Below, one piece after another: positions 46,840 to 58,523 of a stretch of 64,000 nucleotides of DNA; the stretch's first letter is position 1, and every line of letters begins with the position of its first letter. The stretch comes from Beta vulgaris subsp. vulgaris (lineage: Eukaryota > Streptophyta > Magnoliopsida > Caryophyllales > Amaranthaceae): the NCBI RefSeq assembly GCF_026745355.1, contig NC_079206.1:3927044-3991043 (forward strand), in the 5' to 3' direction. The notes below the pieces were generated by a model. The model was not told the origin of the DNA and searched no databases. It saw nothing but the letters and a program-made list of their open reading frames with translations. The translations under genes and the position numbers were made by a program.

Positions 46840-46912
46840 TAATATTAGACTTTTTGCAAGACATACACCATCTCCCCCCCCCCCCTTCGTCCACTTATAT
46901 AACAGAGATCTA
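46840..46912 (-). repeat. Helitron-like 5' end motif with G tract
   Basis: Minus strand TCTCTGTTATATAAGTGG, then a G run and GATGGTGTATG, parallels the opening of 33773 (GGGGAGGTATGGTGTCC). The plus strand shows a C run of about 12. Confidence 0.35.
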
Positions 46913-46974
46913 TGTGGTCAAAGTTATAAAAGGATTTTGTGAGGTTTGATTATTGTTATAGCTTTTTAAACTTA

Positions 46975-47180
46975 GGCTCTGTTTGATTCAACTTATTTTG
47001 ATTTATCTAAAATTATCTTATCTTATTTAAATTAATTTCATCTTGACGTATATTTTAGTTTATTTGTGGTGCTAAGTTCGTTCTATTCAGCTTATTTTAT
47101 CTGATATGAACTTATCTCCTTTTATTATTTGAATTTATTTTTTCTGCAATAAGTTAAAATTAATTGAACAGAACATAACT
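46975..47180. mobile_element. Tourist-like MITE (206 bp)
   Basis: Ends GGCTCTGTTTGATTCAACTT and, inverted, AGTTATGTTCTGTTCAATTA, TTA on both sides (46972-46974, 47181-47183). Confidence 0.65.
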
Positions 47181-47365
47181 TTAATAGAAGAACTACATAT
47201 AATCAATTAAAATGAAAGGACAAACTAAGCATAAATGATGGCCACAATTTACTTAAATTTTTGAAACAACATGGTTAATTATCTTACATGAGTATAATAA
47301 ACTATATACATATACTACTATATTATTATCTTACATGTGTTTGACTTTGACAGTGACTTCGTTAA

Positions 47366-47720
47366 GGCTATGTTCAGTTCACCTTATTTTTGCTTATTTT
47401 AGATCTAATCAGATCAGATCAGATCAGAAAAAATAAGTTCAGATCAGATCAGTTCAGATTATGCTTATATTTAAAAATCACTATATCTTTCATTACATAT
47501 TAGTAAAAATTATAATAATTGAATATTAATAAAGTACTCATTGAGACGAATCAAACAAGACCCACATGACTATATTTTTCTTATATATTGAGAACAATCT
47601 AAAAGATAAGATCTTGTTATCAGATCAGTTCAGATCAGATCAGATCAGATCAGAAAAAATAAGTTCAGATCAGATCAGATAAGTTCATATCAGAATATTT
47701 CAGGTGAACTAAACATAGCC
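47366..47720. mobile_element. Tourist-type MITE, GATCT family, copy 2
   Basis: Ends GGCTATGTTCAGTTCACCTT and, inverted, GGCTATGTTTAGTTCACCTG; TAA on both sides (47363-47365, 47721-47723). Subterminal AGATCAGATCAG arrays; internal GAGACGAATCAAACAAGACC. Nearly identical over its first 130 bp to the copy at 63856. Confidence 0.92.
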
Positions 47721-47723
47721 TAA

Positions 47724-48190
47724 ATTAATGCCGGAAGAATGTCACCTTTATAAAGAGTATACAATAGTAATTTCCAACATATGGCTGCGATGGTGATGTA
47801 TTAGTATTTGACAAGCCAAATTTGCAAGCTTTAAAGCATGACTTCCGGGCGTATCTATCTTACTACTTATGCTAATGATTATCCAAGATTTTCCACATAG
47901 AAAGTTTGGTAATATAGCGTTACTATTATCAACTTACACATTAACTGATTAAAGTTAAATGTACCTAGTCGTCACTCGTCACTCCCTTCTTGCTGAAGTT
48001 TTAGACTTTCTACCCAGTTGGGAGCCGCCACCATCAAAGTAAAATTTTTATGGTTTGTTGTAAAGATTGAGTTTATTGTACAGATTTTCAATTAGTATTG
48101 GATTTTCGTATGCTTTCTACACGGTCCAACAAGGAAATATGTTCTCAAAACGTTAGGATAATAGACACTCTCATAGAAGGTTGTCTGATC
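47724..48190. other. Intergenic, nothing recognised
   Basis: No coding signal. Confidence 0.4.
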
Positions 48191-48193
48191 CAA

Positions 48194-48706
48194 CATTGGG
48201 GTGCTTAACTGCTTATCGATCGAGCTGGGCCGAGCTCTTATATTAGCTCGATTTGTGTTCGTTTAAGTTTATTCGAACTCGAGCCGAAGTCGAAACTTGA
48301 TGAGCCGAGCTGTGATCGAGTCGAGCTTTGACCAAGCGTTGACTGAGCTGTTATTGAACTATTCACGAACAAGCTTGACCTATTATCATCTTTAGTTTAC
48401 TCGTCTTCTTTATAATTCTTTTTAAAATATATTTGAGTTTATTCTTTGATAATAAAACTATTAACTTATTATTGTAATATATAGAATAAATATATGTATG
48501 TATACATACATAATACATTATTTCCCAATCGAACCTATTCACGAACTTTTCAAGCCGAGCTTGTCATAACTCAACTCAACTTATTAAGGTCTCGAGTCAA
48601 ACTCGAACTCGAGTTGAGACACGACGGGTCGAGCTTTGACCGGACCGAGCCGAGCCGAGCTAGAACTCTTCACGAACAGGTTAAACTACTCACTATCACC
48701 CTAATT
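48194..48706. repeat. Foldback-like repeat rich in CGAGCTCG wording
   Basis: Left part TTGGGGTGCTTAACTGCTTA, right part inverted TTAGGGTGATAGTGAGTAGT; interior of GAGCTGGGCCGAGC, TCGAGTCGAGC and CCGAGCCGAGCC units. Similar to 58133-58523. No exact target duplication found. Confidence 0.45.
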
Positions 48707-49226
48707 CAGCGAACAAACGGGGGCTATGGTATATTGTCATATTTCAATTATTATTATCATAGTTATATCATAGAGGAACTTTATTTGATCAAATTAGATT
48801 GTGTTTCATTTTTCTTTACCATCAGTAGTAGATGTTTTATGAGTTTCTATTAGTTAATGAAATTTATCTTTTCAAAAAAAAGAAGTAAAATATACCAGCC
48901 ACCCTAATAGTCGACAAATTGATCAGAGTGACTATCCCACACTTGTCACTCATTCATAGGCCCAAGTAATTGTTGTAATAACTCAATCGTTACTGTTGGC
49001 AGCTGAGTAGACTAACATCTGTTTTATAAATCGAATTTGCCACGTCTGTAGAAGTAATTAACATACCGTAAAAACTATGTAAAAAATTTGCTAAGTTCAA
49101 ATTACAAAATGAAAGTAAGTTGAAATCTCAAGGATTCCAAGTAAATCTATGTAAGCCTAAAGTATCTAAAGTGAAATTTTACAAAACCTTCAACACCAAT
49201 AGTAGTTTTTTTTTTAAATAGTTTTA

Positions 49227-49486
49227 GTCCTTGTTTTTTGGATTTATTTTCAGTTCAATTTAGTTTAGTTTAGTTCGGTTAATTTCGGTTATGTTCAATT
49301 TCTCCCCGTTCGGCTCAGTTAACTTTAGTTCAATCAATTTCTGTTCTATTCAATAATCTAAGTGCGGTTCAGTTTCTCTCTGTCATTCACTTTCTCTCAG
49401 TTCAGTTCAGTTCAGTTCAATCAACTCAATTCAGTTAATTTCAGTTCAATTCAATTGAATTTCTCTTCGTCCAAAAGAACAAAGCC
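49227..49486. mobile_element. Tourist-like MITE with CAGTT repeats
   Basis: Ends GTCCTTGTTTTTTGGATTT and, inverted, GGCTTTGTTCTTTTGGACG; TTA on both sides (49224-49226, 49487-49489). Interior of TTCAGTTCAGTTCAG units. Confidence 0.7.
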
Positions 49487-49520
49487 TTATACGATCTTTT
49501 TTACAGTGAATCTGTCAAAT

Positions 49521-49835
49521 ATAGGGTTGTGCAAAGACCAGGGTTAAATCGAAAGCAGAACTGGATCCGAATTTGGATCGGACTGGACCGAAATTTCTGA
49601 TTTTTTAGTAAAAAAAAGTATATATATTAAAAAAGTTTAAAAGGTATAAAGTTAAAAACCCACTATTTATTATCTTTATGAATATTGTTATCAAAATTAT
49701 TAAATTTTAATGTATCTCATTTAAAAATATGTTTAAATCAAATAAAAAAGTTTCTTTTACAAAAATACAGATTCCGATCCAGGTCCAAAAAAATTTCCAA
49801 TTCTAATCCGGTCCTAGACCGATGAACACCCTACC
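49521..49835. repeat. Possible hAT-like foldback remnant
   Basis: TAGGGTTGTGCAAAGACC on the left and, inverted, TAGGGTGTTCATCGGTCTAG on the right, with GGATCGGACTGGACCG inside. No target duplication recognised. Confidence 0.4.
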
Positions 49836-50790
49836 GAGCCGTAGTCAAATGAACGCTCAACCGCTCAAGCCATTGGATATATAGTTCAACTTGTCAGGCT
49901 GTTACCTCATCATGTATAAAAGTGAAGCATTAGAATGAAATATATGCATTATAATGACCAACTAGATTCAGATCAGAGGGACCTTTAAAAGTTAAAACAA
50001 CCATAATTCTCTTAGAATAATGGAAATGAAGAGAGAAAAGTATACTTTAGTGACATTCTCCAATTCATAATGCAACAGTAATTATTTTGGATACTTGTTT
50101 ATATTTTGACATAAGCACTAATAAATGATAATTTGACCAGAATAGAGTACTGTACAACCTTTTTTCTATTTTTTTTTCCTATTTTGCTCGTTGGGCTTTT
50201 TATAGATGCTCGCTTTTGTAAGCCTGTTTAGATGGCATAATAGAATTTTAATTTTTCTTGCTACTTAAGTATATTTTCTCTAGATCCAAGTAAGTAAGCA
50301 AGATTGGTCCTTTACAGTAATGATATCCGAAGAAATTTATTCGAAATCGAAACTAGTAGTTGTCAAATACAAAATGTATCTAGAGTTAAACTATTCAAGG
50401 AGTCGAGAAAAGCTTTAATTGAGCATATTTTCTTGTAATGTCAACTCATTTGTAATATGGACACTTGTACAGTAACTTATCAGGTCAATGAAATAGAGAT
50501 CTTGTTTATTTGACCTTAAAATAATGATATTTAGAGAAGATAAATAGTTGGACAATTTATATTATAACCAACAAAAAGACAATAATCATAATAGTAGTCC
50601 AAAATACTAGTGTTATTATTATTATTATATTATATTATCGTATTAATACGTTATATTCATTTATTTATTTTAATAAAAAAAAAGAGAAAAGAAGGTCAGG
50701 AGACTCTACGCACGAGGGGAGATTCAACCTTATCGTTTACAAAAATAGAGTGAACAGCAGAGTGAGTACAATTATTTATATTAAACTGAA
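49836..50790. other. Intergenic, nothing recognised
   Basis: AT-rich, no coding signal. Confidence 0.4.
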
Positions 50791-50802
50791 TCAACTAAAT
50801 GA

Positions 50803-51285
50803 CTAACGTTGGCGATCCAATTTGCTGTTTTGTTTGCTTCCCGGTAGACATAATGAATATCGCACGAAGGAAAGAACAAAAAAAAGTTTGGATATCCTGA
50901 ATGATATGAGCAATCTGCCAAGGAGGAGCCAAATAACTTTTACTGAGTTGATGACCTTAAGATTATCGCCTGCAAATATTGTTCTGGATAGTTTGGCGAA
51001 GTCCTTGTTGGAGTGTGGTTGTCTCGACAATGAAAACTGAAGAAAAAATAAGGTTGAAAGTTGCAGCTTTATGGAGATGTCTATCAACGTCTATAATGAT
51101 AATACATGTTGCTGGCCTGCTGCAGAAGTACCACGAACCAAGTTATCGAAGTTGAGTTTAAAGAAGGAAGTGGGAGGTGGCTCCCAAGCAACGAGGATGC
51201 AGGAAGGATGCACCAGATTGGAAGGAGAAAACGGGAAATCGGAGGAGATGCAGATGTCAATTGCATTCCTCATACTTCATTCTTA
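50803..51285 (-). mobile_element. LINE RNase H domain fragment
   Basis: Minus strand: FFKLNFDNLVRGTSAAG (51273-51091 frame), then after a deletion or frame shift GDNLKVINSVKVIW and further decayed sequence ending near 50803. These match the plant LINE RNase H pattern (KLNFDGS.R..SAAG, EGDNL.VIN). Too short and broken to be functional. Confidence 0.75.
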
Positions 51286-52632
51286 AAACAAAATTTTGCT
51301 TTATTTAGAAGGTTTTTACAGTCAAAGTATGCTAGAAAATCGAAGGTTTCAAAGTTCACCTTAATTTTGCGTGAATCTGGGCAACAAATAAGGAATATTT
51401 TATTTGGATCTTATAGCTATCAAGTATTCGAGTGACGAAGAAAATAGAAAACCATGAAAAGAGAGAGAAGAAATAATAACAAAATCATGATAATGAGACA
51501 GAAAGAATAGAACGGACTTTTATATATATATGGACTGGCTACACCTATAAATAATTAAATATAGGTGTGACTAGCCACATATAAAAGTTTGTGATTTTTT
51601 TTGGTCAAGATAAAACTAATTGTTTACCTATTCTAGGAATTTTAAATGGATTTGGTAAATACTATAAAAGTCCTATGAGGTTAACGATAACTTTTTAATG
51701 AAGATCAATCAGTAGTGACTAGTCAGCGAAAATGATGTTTGATTCTTATTTAAATTCTATTTTCATGTGGGTGTGAAAATGATGTTTTCATGATGTTTCA
51801 AACAAGAAATTTTCATCTTTCCGAATTTGGATATTCCACCTCCATATTGGGCTTGCAAGTCGCACAGAATAACGACCAAAAGCACTGTATTTGTTTTCTT
51901 TTCGACTAAAAGTTTCTTTCATCTTACCTGTTTGCTTTTGGAGATCCCCCTACTCAATTAATTAAGCATAATAAATTACTCCAACCTTTTATTAGCATAA
52001 TATAATGATAATATTTACTGTTGAACCTTTAAACCTTTTATAAAAAAAAAATTGATGAACCAATCGTATAACCCTTTTTTTTATAATGGAATTTATGTAT
52101 AGCGCTCTTATAAAGTAAGAGCATGTCTAATATGAGAATTTTGAGTATTGAGAAGGAAACAAAATATGATTTTCTTTATATATGTTGTTTGGTATGAGGT
52201 AATGGAATATGTTTCTTATGAAACATTATTTTCATCCAATTATTATCCTTTTCAACCTTATGGTAACATATTATATTATTCTTTTCGATAAAACACTTAT
52301 AATTGTTTTCTTTCCAAAAGGAACGGCGAAAAACCAATAAACATAACGTTTACTGTGTCTGTAACCATTTTCTTCACTCTATTTGATATCATTATTCATT
52401 TTTATCTCATGATATGAACAAAAAATGCACTAATAGTATAGTGTGTTAGATTTAGTGAAAAATCAATATCTTTCTTTTGGCGTAAGCAAGTATAACCTAC
52501 GTTTTTTATAACATGTTAGATTTAGTAAAAACCCCATAAATCGGGGAGATCTCCATTGATCACTATATATAAAGGTTATGAGGAATCAACGGTCCTAATT
52601 ATTATATGTTACGAAACCTGATTAGAAAGGAA
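51286..52632. other. Intergenic, nothing recognised
   Basis: Short inverted wording TAGGTGTGACTAGCCACATA / GGACTGGCTACACCTATAA at 51531-51583 could form a hairpin. No gene. Confidence 0.4.
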
Positions 52633-52648
52633 TTATCTTTCCAAAGAT

Positions 52649-52873
52649 TTTTTTCCGGAGATTGAGGATCCCGTGATAAGATGAAGGCTAGCTCCTTTCA
52701 GATCGAAACCTCTTGTAGGTTAACCAGGCATGGGTTTGCGGGTATACACTTTGATATAGGGGGATCGGAGGTGGTTAGGGGAAATCCTCTCCCAAGTGCC
52801 CATCGTGGAGATCAAACCCCTAATCTTGAGGTTGTAAGGTTATTTTCTTACCACTAAGTAAAGCGTAGCTTGT
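52649..52873 (-). mobile_element. SINE with 16-bp target duplication
   Basis: Minus-strand reading: TTAGTGGTAAGAAAATAACC (A box region), GGGGTTTGATCTCC (B box region), ending in an A run (T run at 52649). TTATCTTTCCAAAGAT is repeated exactly at 52633-52648 and 52874-52889. Confidence 0.88.
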
Positions 52874-53094
52874 TTATCTTTCCAAAGATTAGATAAATAT
52901 AACTATACAAAATTATATCAAAATACAAGGAAGAAGACATATCAAAATATACAAGGGTGTTTCATTAGTGTCATACGTATGTACCAAAAGAAGTTGGAGT
53001 TTTATAAATGCAAATTATATTGATAAATATAATTATATACAAGGTGTTAGAAACTTAAAACTAACTCATATATCCAAAAGCTAAATACAAGGAG

Positions 53095-54470
53095 TATTAA
53101 TATGAGCCATGATATATCTCTAACAGGTAGAGATTTAGAAACATTTATAACATCTATGTGGCAGCAAACAAGTGGTATACATGTTATGTTGTTATTTGTC
53201 TAAAAAATTACTTATGCAATTTTAAAACTTGTATTTCCTCTGGTTTTTTTTTTATCATTCTCACTTCCTTGTGCGCATCTCCCAATGCACCTCTTTGAAT
53301 TTAAATATCTTTCTTTATATATTAGTAAAAATTATAACGATTGAATAATGTACTAATTGAGACGAATTGAACAGGACCCTACATGACTATATTTTTTCTT
53401 ATAAATTGAAAAAAATTGAGAATATTCTCTCTAGGTATGAATAGTGCCAAGGTTCCAAGTGAGAACGATAAAAAAAAAAACTGAGGGAGTATATCTCAAA
53501 AAATATGTTTTAAAAAATAAAAAATTTATCAATATATCAATATTCATATATTTTTATTCTCTACAAATAGACATCCATAGTGATATAGTTTATCACATTT
53601 TTATTTTACCCTGCTCTAACCATTATAATACAAAGGAAAAAGCTAAATGCAGCTCTAAGGGCTGCATATAATAAGGTAAAAATAAAAAAAGCATTAATTA
53701 ATCATTTATTACATAGATTAATAATGGAAATTTTTGTCATAAATTGACAACTAATTTTTATTTTAAGCAATGTATTTATGTCTTATATGCAACCGTTAAG
53801 GCTGCATATAGCATAACCCTAATACAAACACTGTATATTTATACACAAACACTATATGTTGTTTGTGTATATATATATATATATATATGTTGTTGTGTAC
53901 ACAACATATGTTGTTGTGTACACAACATATGTTGTTTGTGTATAAACAAATATTTTTTTGTGTATACACAAATAGTGTTTGTATTATATTTTCTACCAAT
54001 AGACATCCATATTGACATAATTTCATCACATTTTTATTTTACCATGCTCTAACCATTATAATACAAACACTATTTGTTTATACACAAACACTATATATTG
54101 TTTGTGGACACAAAATATGGTGTTTGTGTATAAACAAATAGTGTTTGTGTAGACATAAATAGTGTTTGTATTATTTTTTTTACATATCTAAATAATAGTT
54201 AGAAAAGGGTAAAATAAAAATATGATAAAATTATATCAAAATGGATGTCTATTTGTAGAGAATAAAAAGATATAAATATTGATTTATTTTTTTAATAAGA
54301 TAAATTTTGAGATATACAAGTTTGAAAATTGCAAAAAGTAATCTTTTTTGGACAAATAACAGCATGACATGTGTGCTGCCACAAATTCATTTACACCCAC
54401 TTGTGTGCTGCCACATGGATGTTAGGTAAATGTCTATCGATTAGACATTTATCATTCCTCATATGCGATA
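53095..54470. mobile_element. Large AT-rich foldback element, one arm interrupted
   Basis: The left arm (about 53095-53233 and 53490-53640) pairs with the right arm (about 54180-54470): ATCTATGTGGCAGCAAACAA against, inverted, ATCCATGTGGCAGCACACAA; TGTTATTTGTC..AAAA; ATTCTCTACAAATAGACATC. The centre has GTTGTTGTGTACACAACATA palindromes, an AT run, and a further copy of the AATAGACATCCATA..CTCTAACCATTATAATAC block. No coding region. The superfamily is undetermined. Confidence 0.75.
53234..53489. mobile_element. Stowaway-type MITE in the foldback's left arm
   Basis: Left end TTTCCTCTGGTTTTTTTTT, right end inverted CTCCCTCAGTTTTTTTTTTT, TA on both sides. The right arm of the foldback keeps the uninterrupted site ACTTGTATATCTC (inverted at 54309-54321). 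Contains GAGACGAATTGAACAGGACC. Confidence 0.85.
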
Positions 54471-54471
54471 T

Positions 54472-54730
54472 ACTACCTCCGTTCTTTTCCTATTGCAACA
54501 ATAGAGTTTTACACTATTCACTTATATTACTACCCTTCACTATTTAATTTCTTGTGATTTTTACATAAGGAAAAATATAATTGTGTAGGATCTTGTTAGA
54601 TTCGTCTCAATTTAAACTTTCAAAATATCAAATTTGTATAATTTTTACTAAATTTAAAGATATAAATAGTTATTAATGCTACTTAGGAAGTAGACTATGC
54701 TTGACTTGTCCATTTCTTGCTACCATTTAG
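54472..54730. repeat. Decayed Stowaway-like MITE
   Basis: Left end CCTCCGTTCTTTTCCTATTG after TA and the module ATCTTGTTAGATTCGTCTC inverted at 54588. The right end is too decayed to fix. Confidence 0.5.
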
Positions 54731-54752
54731 TAGCTTTCAAGTGGCACAAGAA

Positions 54753-54828
54753 AAAGGTAATGGTGGTTCATCAATTAAGCACCGTTAATAAAAGGTAATG
54801 GTGGTTCATCAATTAAGCACCGTTAATA
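54753..54828. repeat. Perfect 38-bp tandem duplication
   Basis: Two identical adjacent units beginning AAAGGTAATGGTGGTTCATC and ending GCACCGTTAATA. Exact identity suggests a recent event. Confidence 0.95.
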
Positions 54829-56002
54829 AATTACTACACGATCACTGAATCACACATCAAATGTAGATTTTGCCTCTAAGACACATTAAAGAGCTACTAG
54901 TAGGGCAGTGGGTATAAAAGTGTGAAGTATAGGCTCTGATCCGCTCTATAACATTTCTATATTATATTTTGGCAATGGAGAAACAAGAGTTTTGTGAATG
55001 AACATGTTCCAATATGTTTTATAGGTGAAATCTTTAATTATGAGGTTAATGCATTTGATATCTTCCGCGGTCCCTTGAAAAAATTCTGATGCGACGGCTG
55101 TACTCAGTACTCACACAGTCACACATATAATCCTTTTAAAGTTTTTGGGAGAATTTTGATAATTAGGCCTGTTTGGCAATAACGGTCGAGGTAGCAGATC
55201 GAGGTTTGACAATATTGTTTAGAAGAGGTAGGATAATTTTAATGTATACTTGTTTCATTTTTTTCCCACAACATTGAAATATGACACAATAATTTAGAAG
55301 ATGAAGGAATCAAAGAGGATAGTAAAAAGAGATTAAAAGTGACCTATTGTGCTATAAGAGAAAAAAGAGAGAATATATTGTGAAAGATCAATATTGCAAC
55401 TTAAAAGTAATATATGTAACTTTTTATAATATAAAATATTGAGAGTAGAAAATTTTGCTTTTATATTGAGATAACTGTTATAGGTAGTAACTTGAGCTAT
55501 ATCAACAAACTTTCTTGACCGTGTCGGAATATCGGCCAATTTTTGGAATAGAGTGTCGGATCTTCCGCTCTCTAATCGGATATATACGACACCTATATCC
55601 GTGTCGGAATAACATAATTTAAGAACTAATCATAGATTGATAGATCTTCGTAAGTTAAGCATAAACAAGTGTTATATACTTCGCATAAGTTGCAGTTTGC
55701 ACCAACCATCTTCAGGTGGAAGGTGACGTTAGGAGTTTTGCAACATTACATATGCATATATTGTAATTTGTAAAGCCACTAGCTTCTTCATTCCTGCTAT
55801 GAGAGACAGTACATGGGAATAGTGTTTAAATAATCCCTCGCAATTTTTGTGCTCATCTCCTTTTAAATGTTTTATGATTTTTACAAGAATTTGCACCCCA
55901 ATATTATTTGGAGTGATCCATTATCATATAGCAGCCTAGCAGGATATACCTTTATGAAAGATTGAAGCTAAATGATCTTTAGCTGACTTGACAAGCTAAT
56001 TA
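54829..56002. other. Intergenic, nothing recognised
   Basis: GTGTCGGAATA-containing phrases repeat at 55520-55615; no gene. Confidence 0.4.
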
Positions 56003-56325
56003 AGAGCAGTTCCAGCGGTAGTTATTAGGTCCCAACTTGCAATTTACCAATAGTTGAAGCTAGTAGTTTTGTTGTTGGAGAGAAAGCAAGCTTGTTACTT
56101 TGGGAAGTCAAGTAGCTCCACAAAGCTACTTACTTTGTCAATTTTTGGTGAGCTCCACTTCCATTTTTCTCTTTCACATTTCAGTTTAGGACCTACAAAA
56201 ACTACAAGTGATTGTAGTTTTTCAATGGAAAAAGTTGTAGCTTGGGAATGTTCTTGTTTGGAAATCTGATTTGACACACAAAGCTACAAGTGGTTGTAGC
56301 TTGCCGTTATAGTTGCTTAGAGCCA
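56003..56325. repeat. Possible Tourist/hAT-like MITE
   Basis: GAGCAGTTCCAGCGGTAGTT on the left and, inverted, GGCTCTAAGCAACTATAACG on the right. The interior has several CTACAAGTGATTGTAG / AGCTACAAGTGGTTGTAGCT palindromic phrases. No clear target duplication. Confidence 0.4.
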
Positions 56326-57391
56326 TAAAAGTTCATAAAGAGAGATCATTCACCGCACGCCTTGAAAACAATATGACAATAAGGGGAGTAATCTATTTGT
56401 CTTACAAAAGTGAACTTATCTATCTTCTTATATTGAAGTAAGACGCTTACATATATTGTGAGATATACTCATAGCTTAACAACAAATAAAAAATAACGAA
56501 AAGCAACCCTCAACAACCCTTTTTTTCCCTAAATTAGAGTCTATAGAGTAGAGATTGTTGTAGTATATATTCCTATTGTACATCCTATCTAGCATGTCAA
56601 AGCTCAAGAAGACACTTTCAATTATAAAATGAATCGTACGTACATAGATAATAGAAGCATAAAAAACCAGGTCATAACTCATAAACATGATGAAGATTAC
56701 TCGTTGTCAAAAAAAGGGAAACTTTGCATCTTCTGTTATAGAAATGACATAATGTTGACCACATTCTTTATGCAAAGTTATCAACATTTTCTCCGCGTAA
56801 AAGAAACCCTCAAGAAAAGCCCTAGTTTTTGCCTTAATACCTAGCTAGCAGATTATGCTCCAATATTGTAGAGTAGATAACTACAGTACTAGTAGCACAT
56901 ATGTCAGAGTGACGCAAAAAGTAGAACAACATGAGCATCTGGTCTTGAAAGCAAAAATAAAGAATTTACTTTTGTTAACAAAAAATGAAGAATATGAAGA
57001 CCGAATATAATCTTTTTCACTTGGCTACCTCTCCCAATTTGCCTTTATTACATTAGTTCTAATCATTCATGATTACTTGATTCACTTCAGTTGACAATTG
57101 TATTAGCTGCAATGCAATTTCCCTAAGCTATAATTCCTCTAGTTAACCCACTTTCTCAAGGCACACTTACCAAGTTATCAATGCACTATTTTAAACTTTT
57201 ATATCTTTAAAATTCATATTTGAAAAATATACATTGAGACGAATATAATAACAAGATCCCGCATAAAATATATTTTACCATTATAAATTTGATTACATAT
57301 ACCATGAGCTAGCTTGTAGAGAAGTTGCCTACAACTACATCATTTAAGACCTTGTCTTGGGATAAACTCTCTCTCAAGCGAATATTACAAA
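56326..57391. other. Intergenic; module remnant
   Basis: GAGACGAATATAATAACAAG at 57236 is a degraded copy of the MITE internal module. No gene. Confidence 0.4.
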
Positions 57392-57775
57392 GGCTTTGTT
57401 TGGCAATTGGCTGGAAGCTGTTGGCTGTTCGCTGTTTGGGTTGGCTTATTTGACTGATGTATCATATGGCTGATTTTATAAATATGTTTGGTAAATTTTG
57501 TTGTTGGTTGTTGGTTATTATATTGTACAATGACCTATATACCCTTCATTTAATAAAAATGTAGATGTGATAGAATTTGTAAATTTATAGATTAATAAGA
57601 ATATAATGGTAAATTGATTAATAAAAAGCCAAAATCACTAGCTTTTGGCTGAAAAGCTGGCTTAAATGCCACTACAAAATTAAAGCCACTTACCAAACAA
57701 AAATTTTGGCTGCTTGACCAAAACAAAAAGCCAACAGCCAAAAGCCGACTAAAAAGCCAAAATCCAAACACCCCC
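57392..57775. mobile_element. MITE with GCTTTTTGGCT wording
   Basis: Ends GGCTTTGTTTGGCAATTGGC and, inverted, GGGGGTGTTTGGATTTTGGC. The interior has AGCTGTTGGCTGTT and AAAAGCCAACAGCC repeats. AAA on both sides may be the target. Confidence 0.6.
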
Positions 57776-58132
57776 AAAGTCACATATTTAAAATTTCATA
57801 ATGAGGACGCAAGTTGGTTATCTTCTGCTGTAAAATTTACAAATTTTGAGTAATAGTGGGATGAATGAATTGGTTTGCTCAGGCCCATTTTTCAATTTTG
57901 TGGATATTTATATCACAAAAGTGTGACATGCATCATGAATATATTATCATTTAAGTGGGATAATATTATTTAGTATTCTCAATTTACATATGAACAAATT
58001 TAGGTTATTTAGTTAGTAACACAATAAGTTATTTGAGAAAATGTAATCTACAAGGATCCACTACAACTTATTTTTTTTGCTTATACTTGTGGGAGTAAAT
58101 TTTTTTATCACAAATTATGCCCACCATACGAG
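57776..58132. other. Intergenic, nothing recognised
   Basis: AT-rich, no coding signal. Confidence 0.4.
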
Positions 58133-58523
58133 GGTAGGAGAGTAAATGAGACAAAAAAAAACTCGCGAGCTACACGAGATCGACTCGATGAAAACTCAGG
58201 TGAAGCTCGAACCAAACTCGACGGCTTGAGATGTTGGCAAGGTGAGTTGATCAACTCGATACTCGACTCGAAAACTTGTGGAAAGCTCGACACGCAATTT
58301 TTAGTAACAAAATACCTAATTTAATATATTTTCTATCTTAAAGTTGCTTTTCATACGAGATGTTTGCAAGCTACTCGAGATCTACCTGGTCAAAGCTGGA
58401 CTCGATCAAAATTCGACTACAGTAAGCTCGATTCAACATGAGCTCTACTTGAAATGCTAACGAGTACTCAAGCCGAGCTTGCTCAAACTCGAACTCGACT
58501 CCCATCATCACTGACACCCCTAT
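58133..58523. repeat. Foldback-like repeat rich in ACTCGA wording
   Basis: The right end, inverted, TAGGGGTGTCAGTGATGATG, is hAT-like; the left end TAGGAGAGTAAATGAGAC is a weak match. Interior units GAGATCGACTCGATG and CTCGAACTCGACTC resemble 48194-48706. Confidence 0.45.

Noticed and set aside
53796..54052. Cys/Val/Tyr-rich open frames on both strands
   Set aside because: They are translations of GTTGTTGTGTACACAACATA palindromes in a foldback core.
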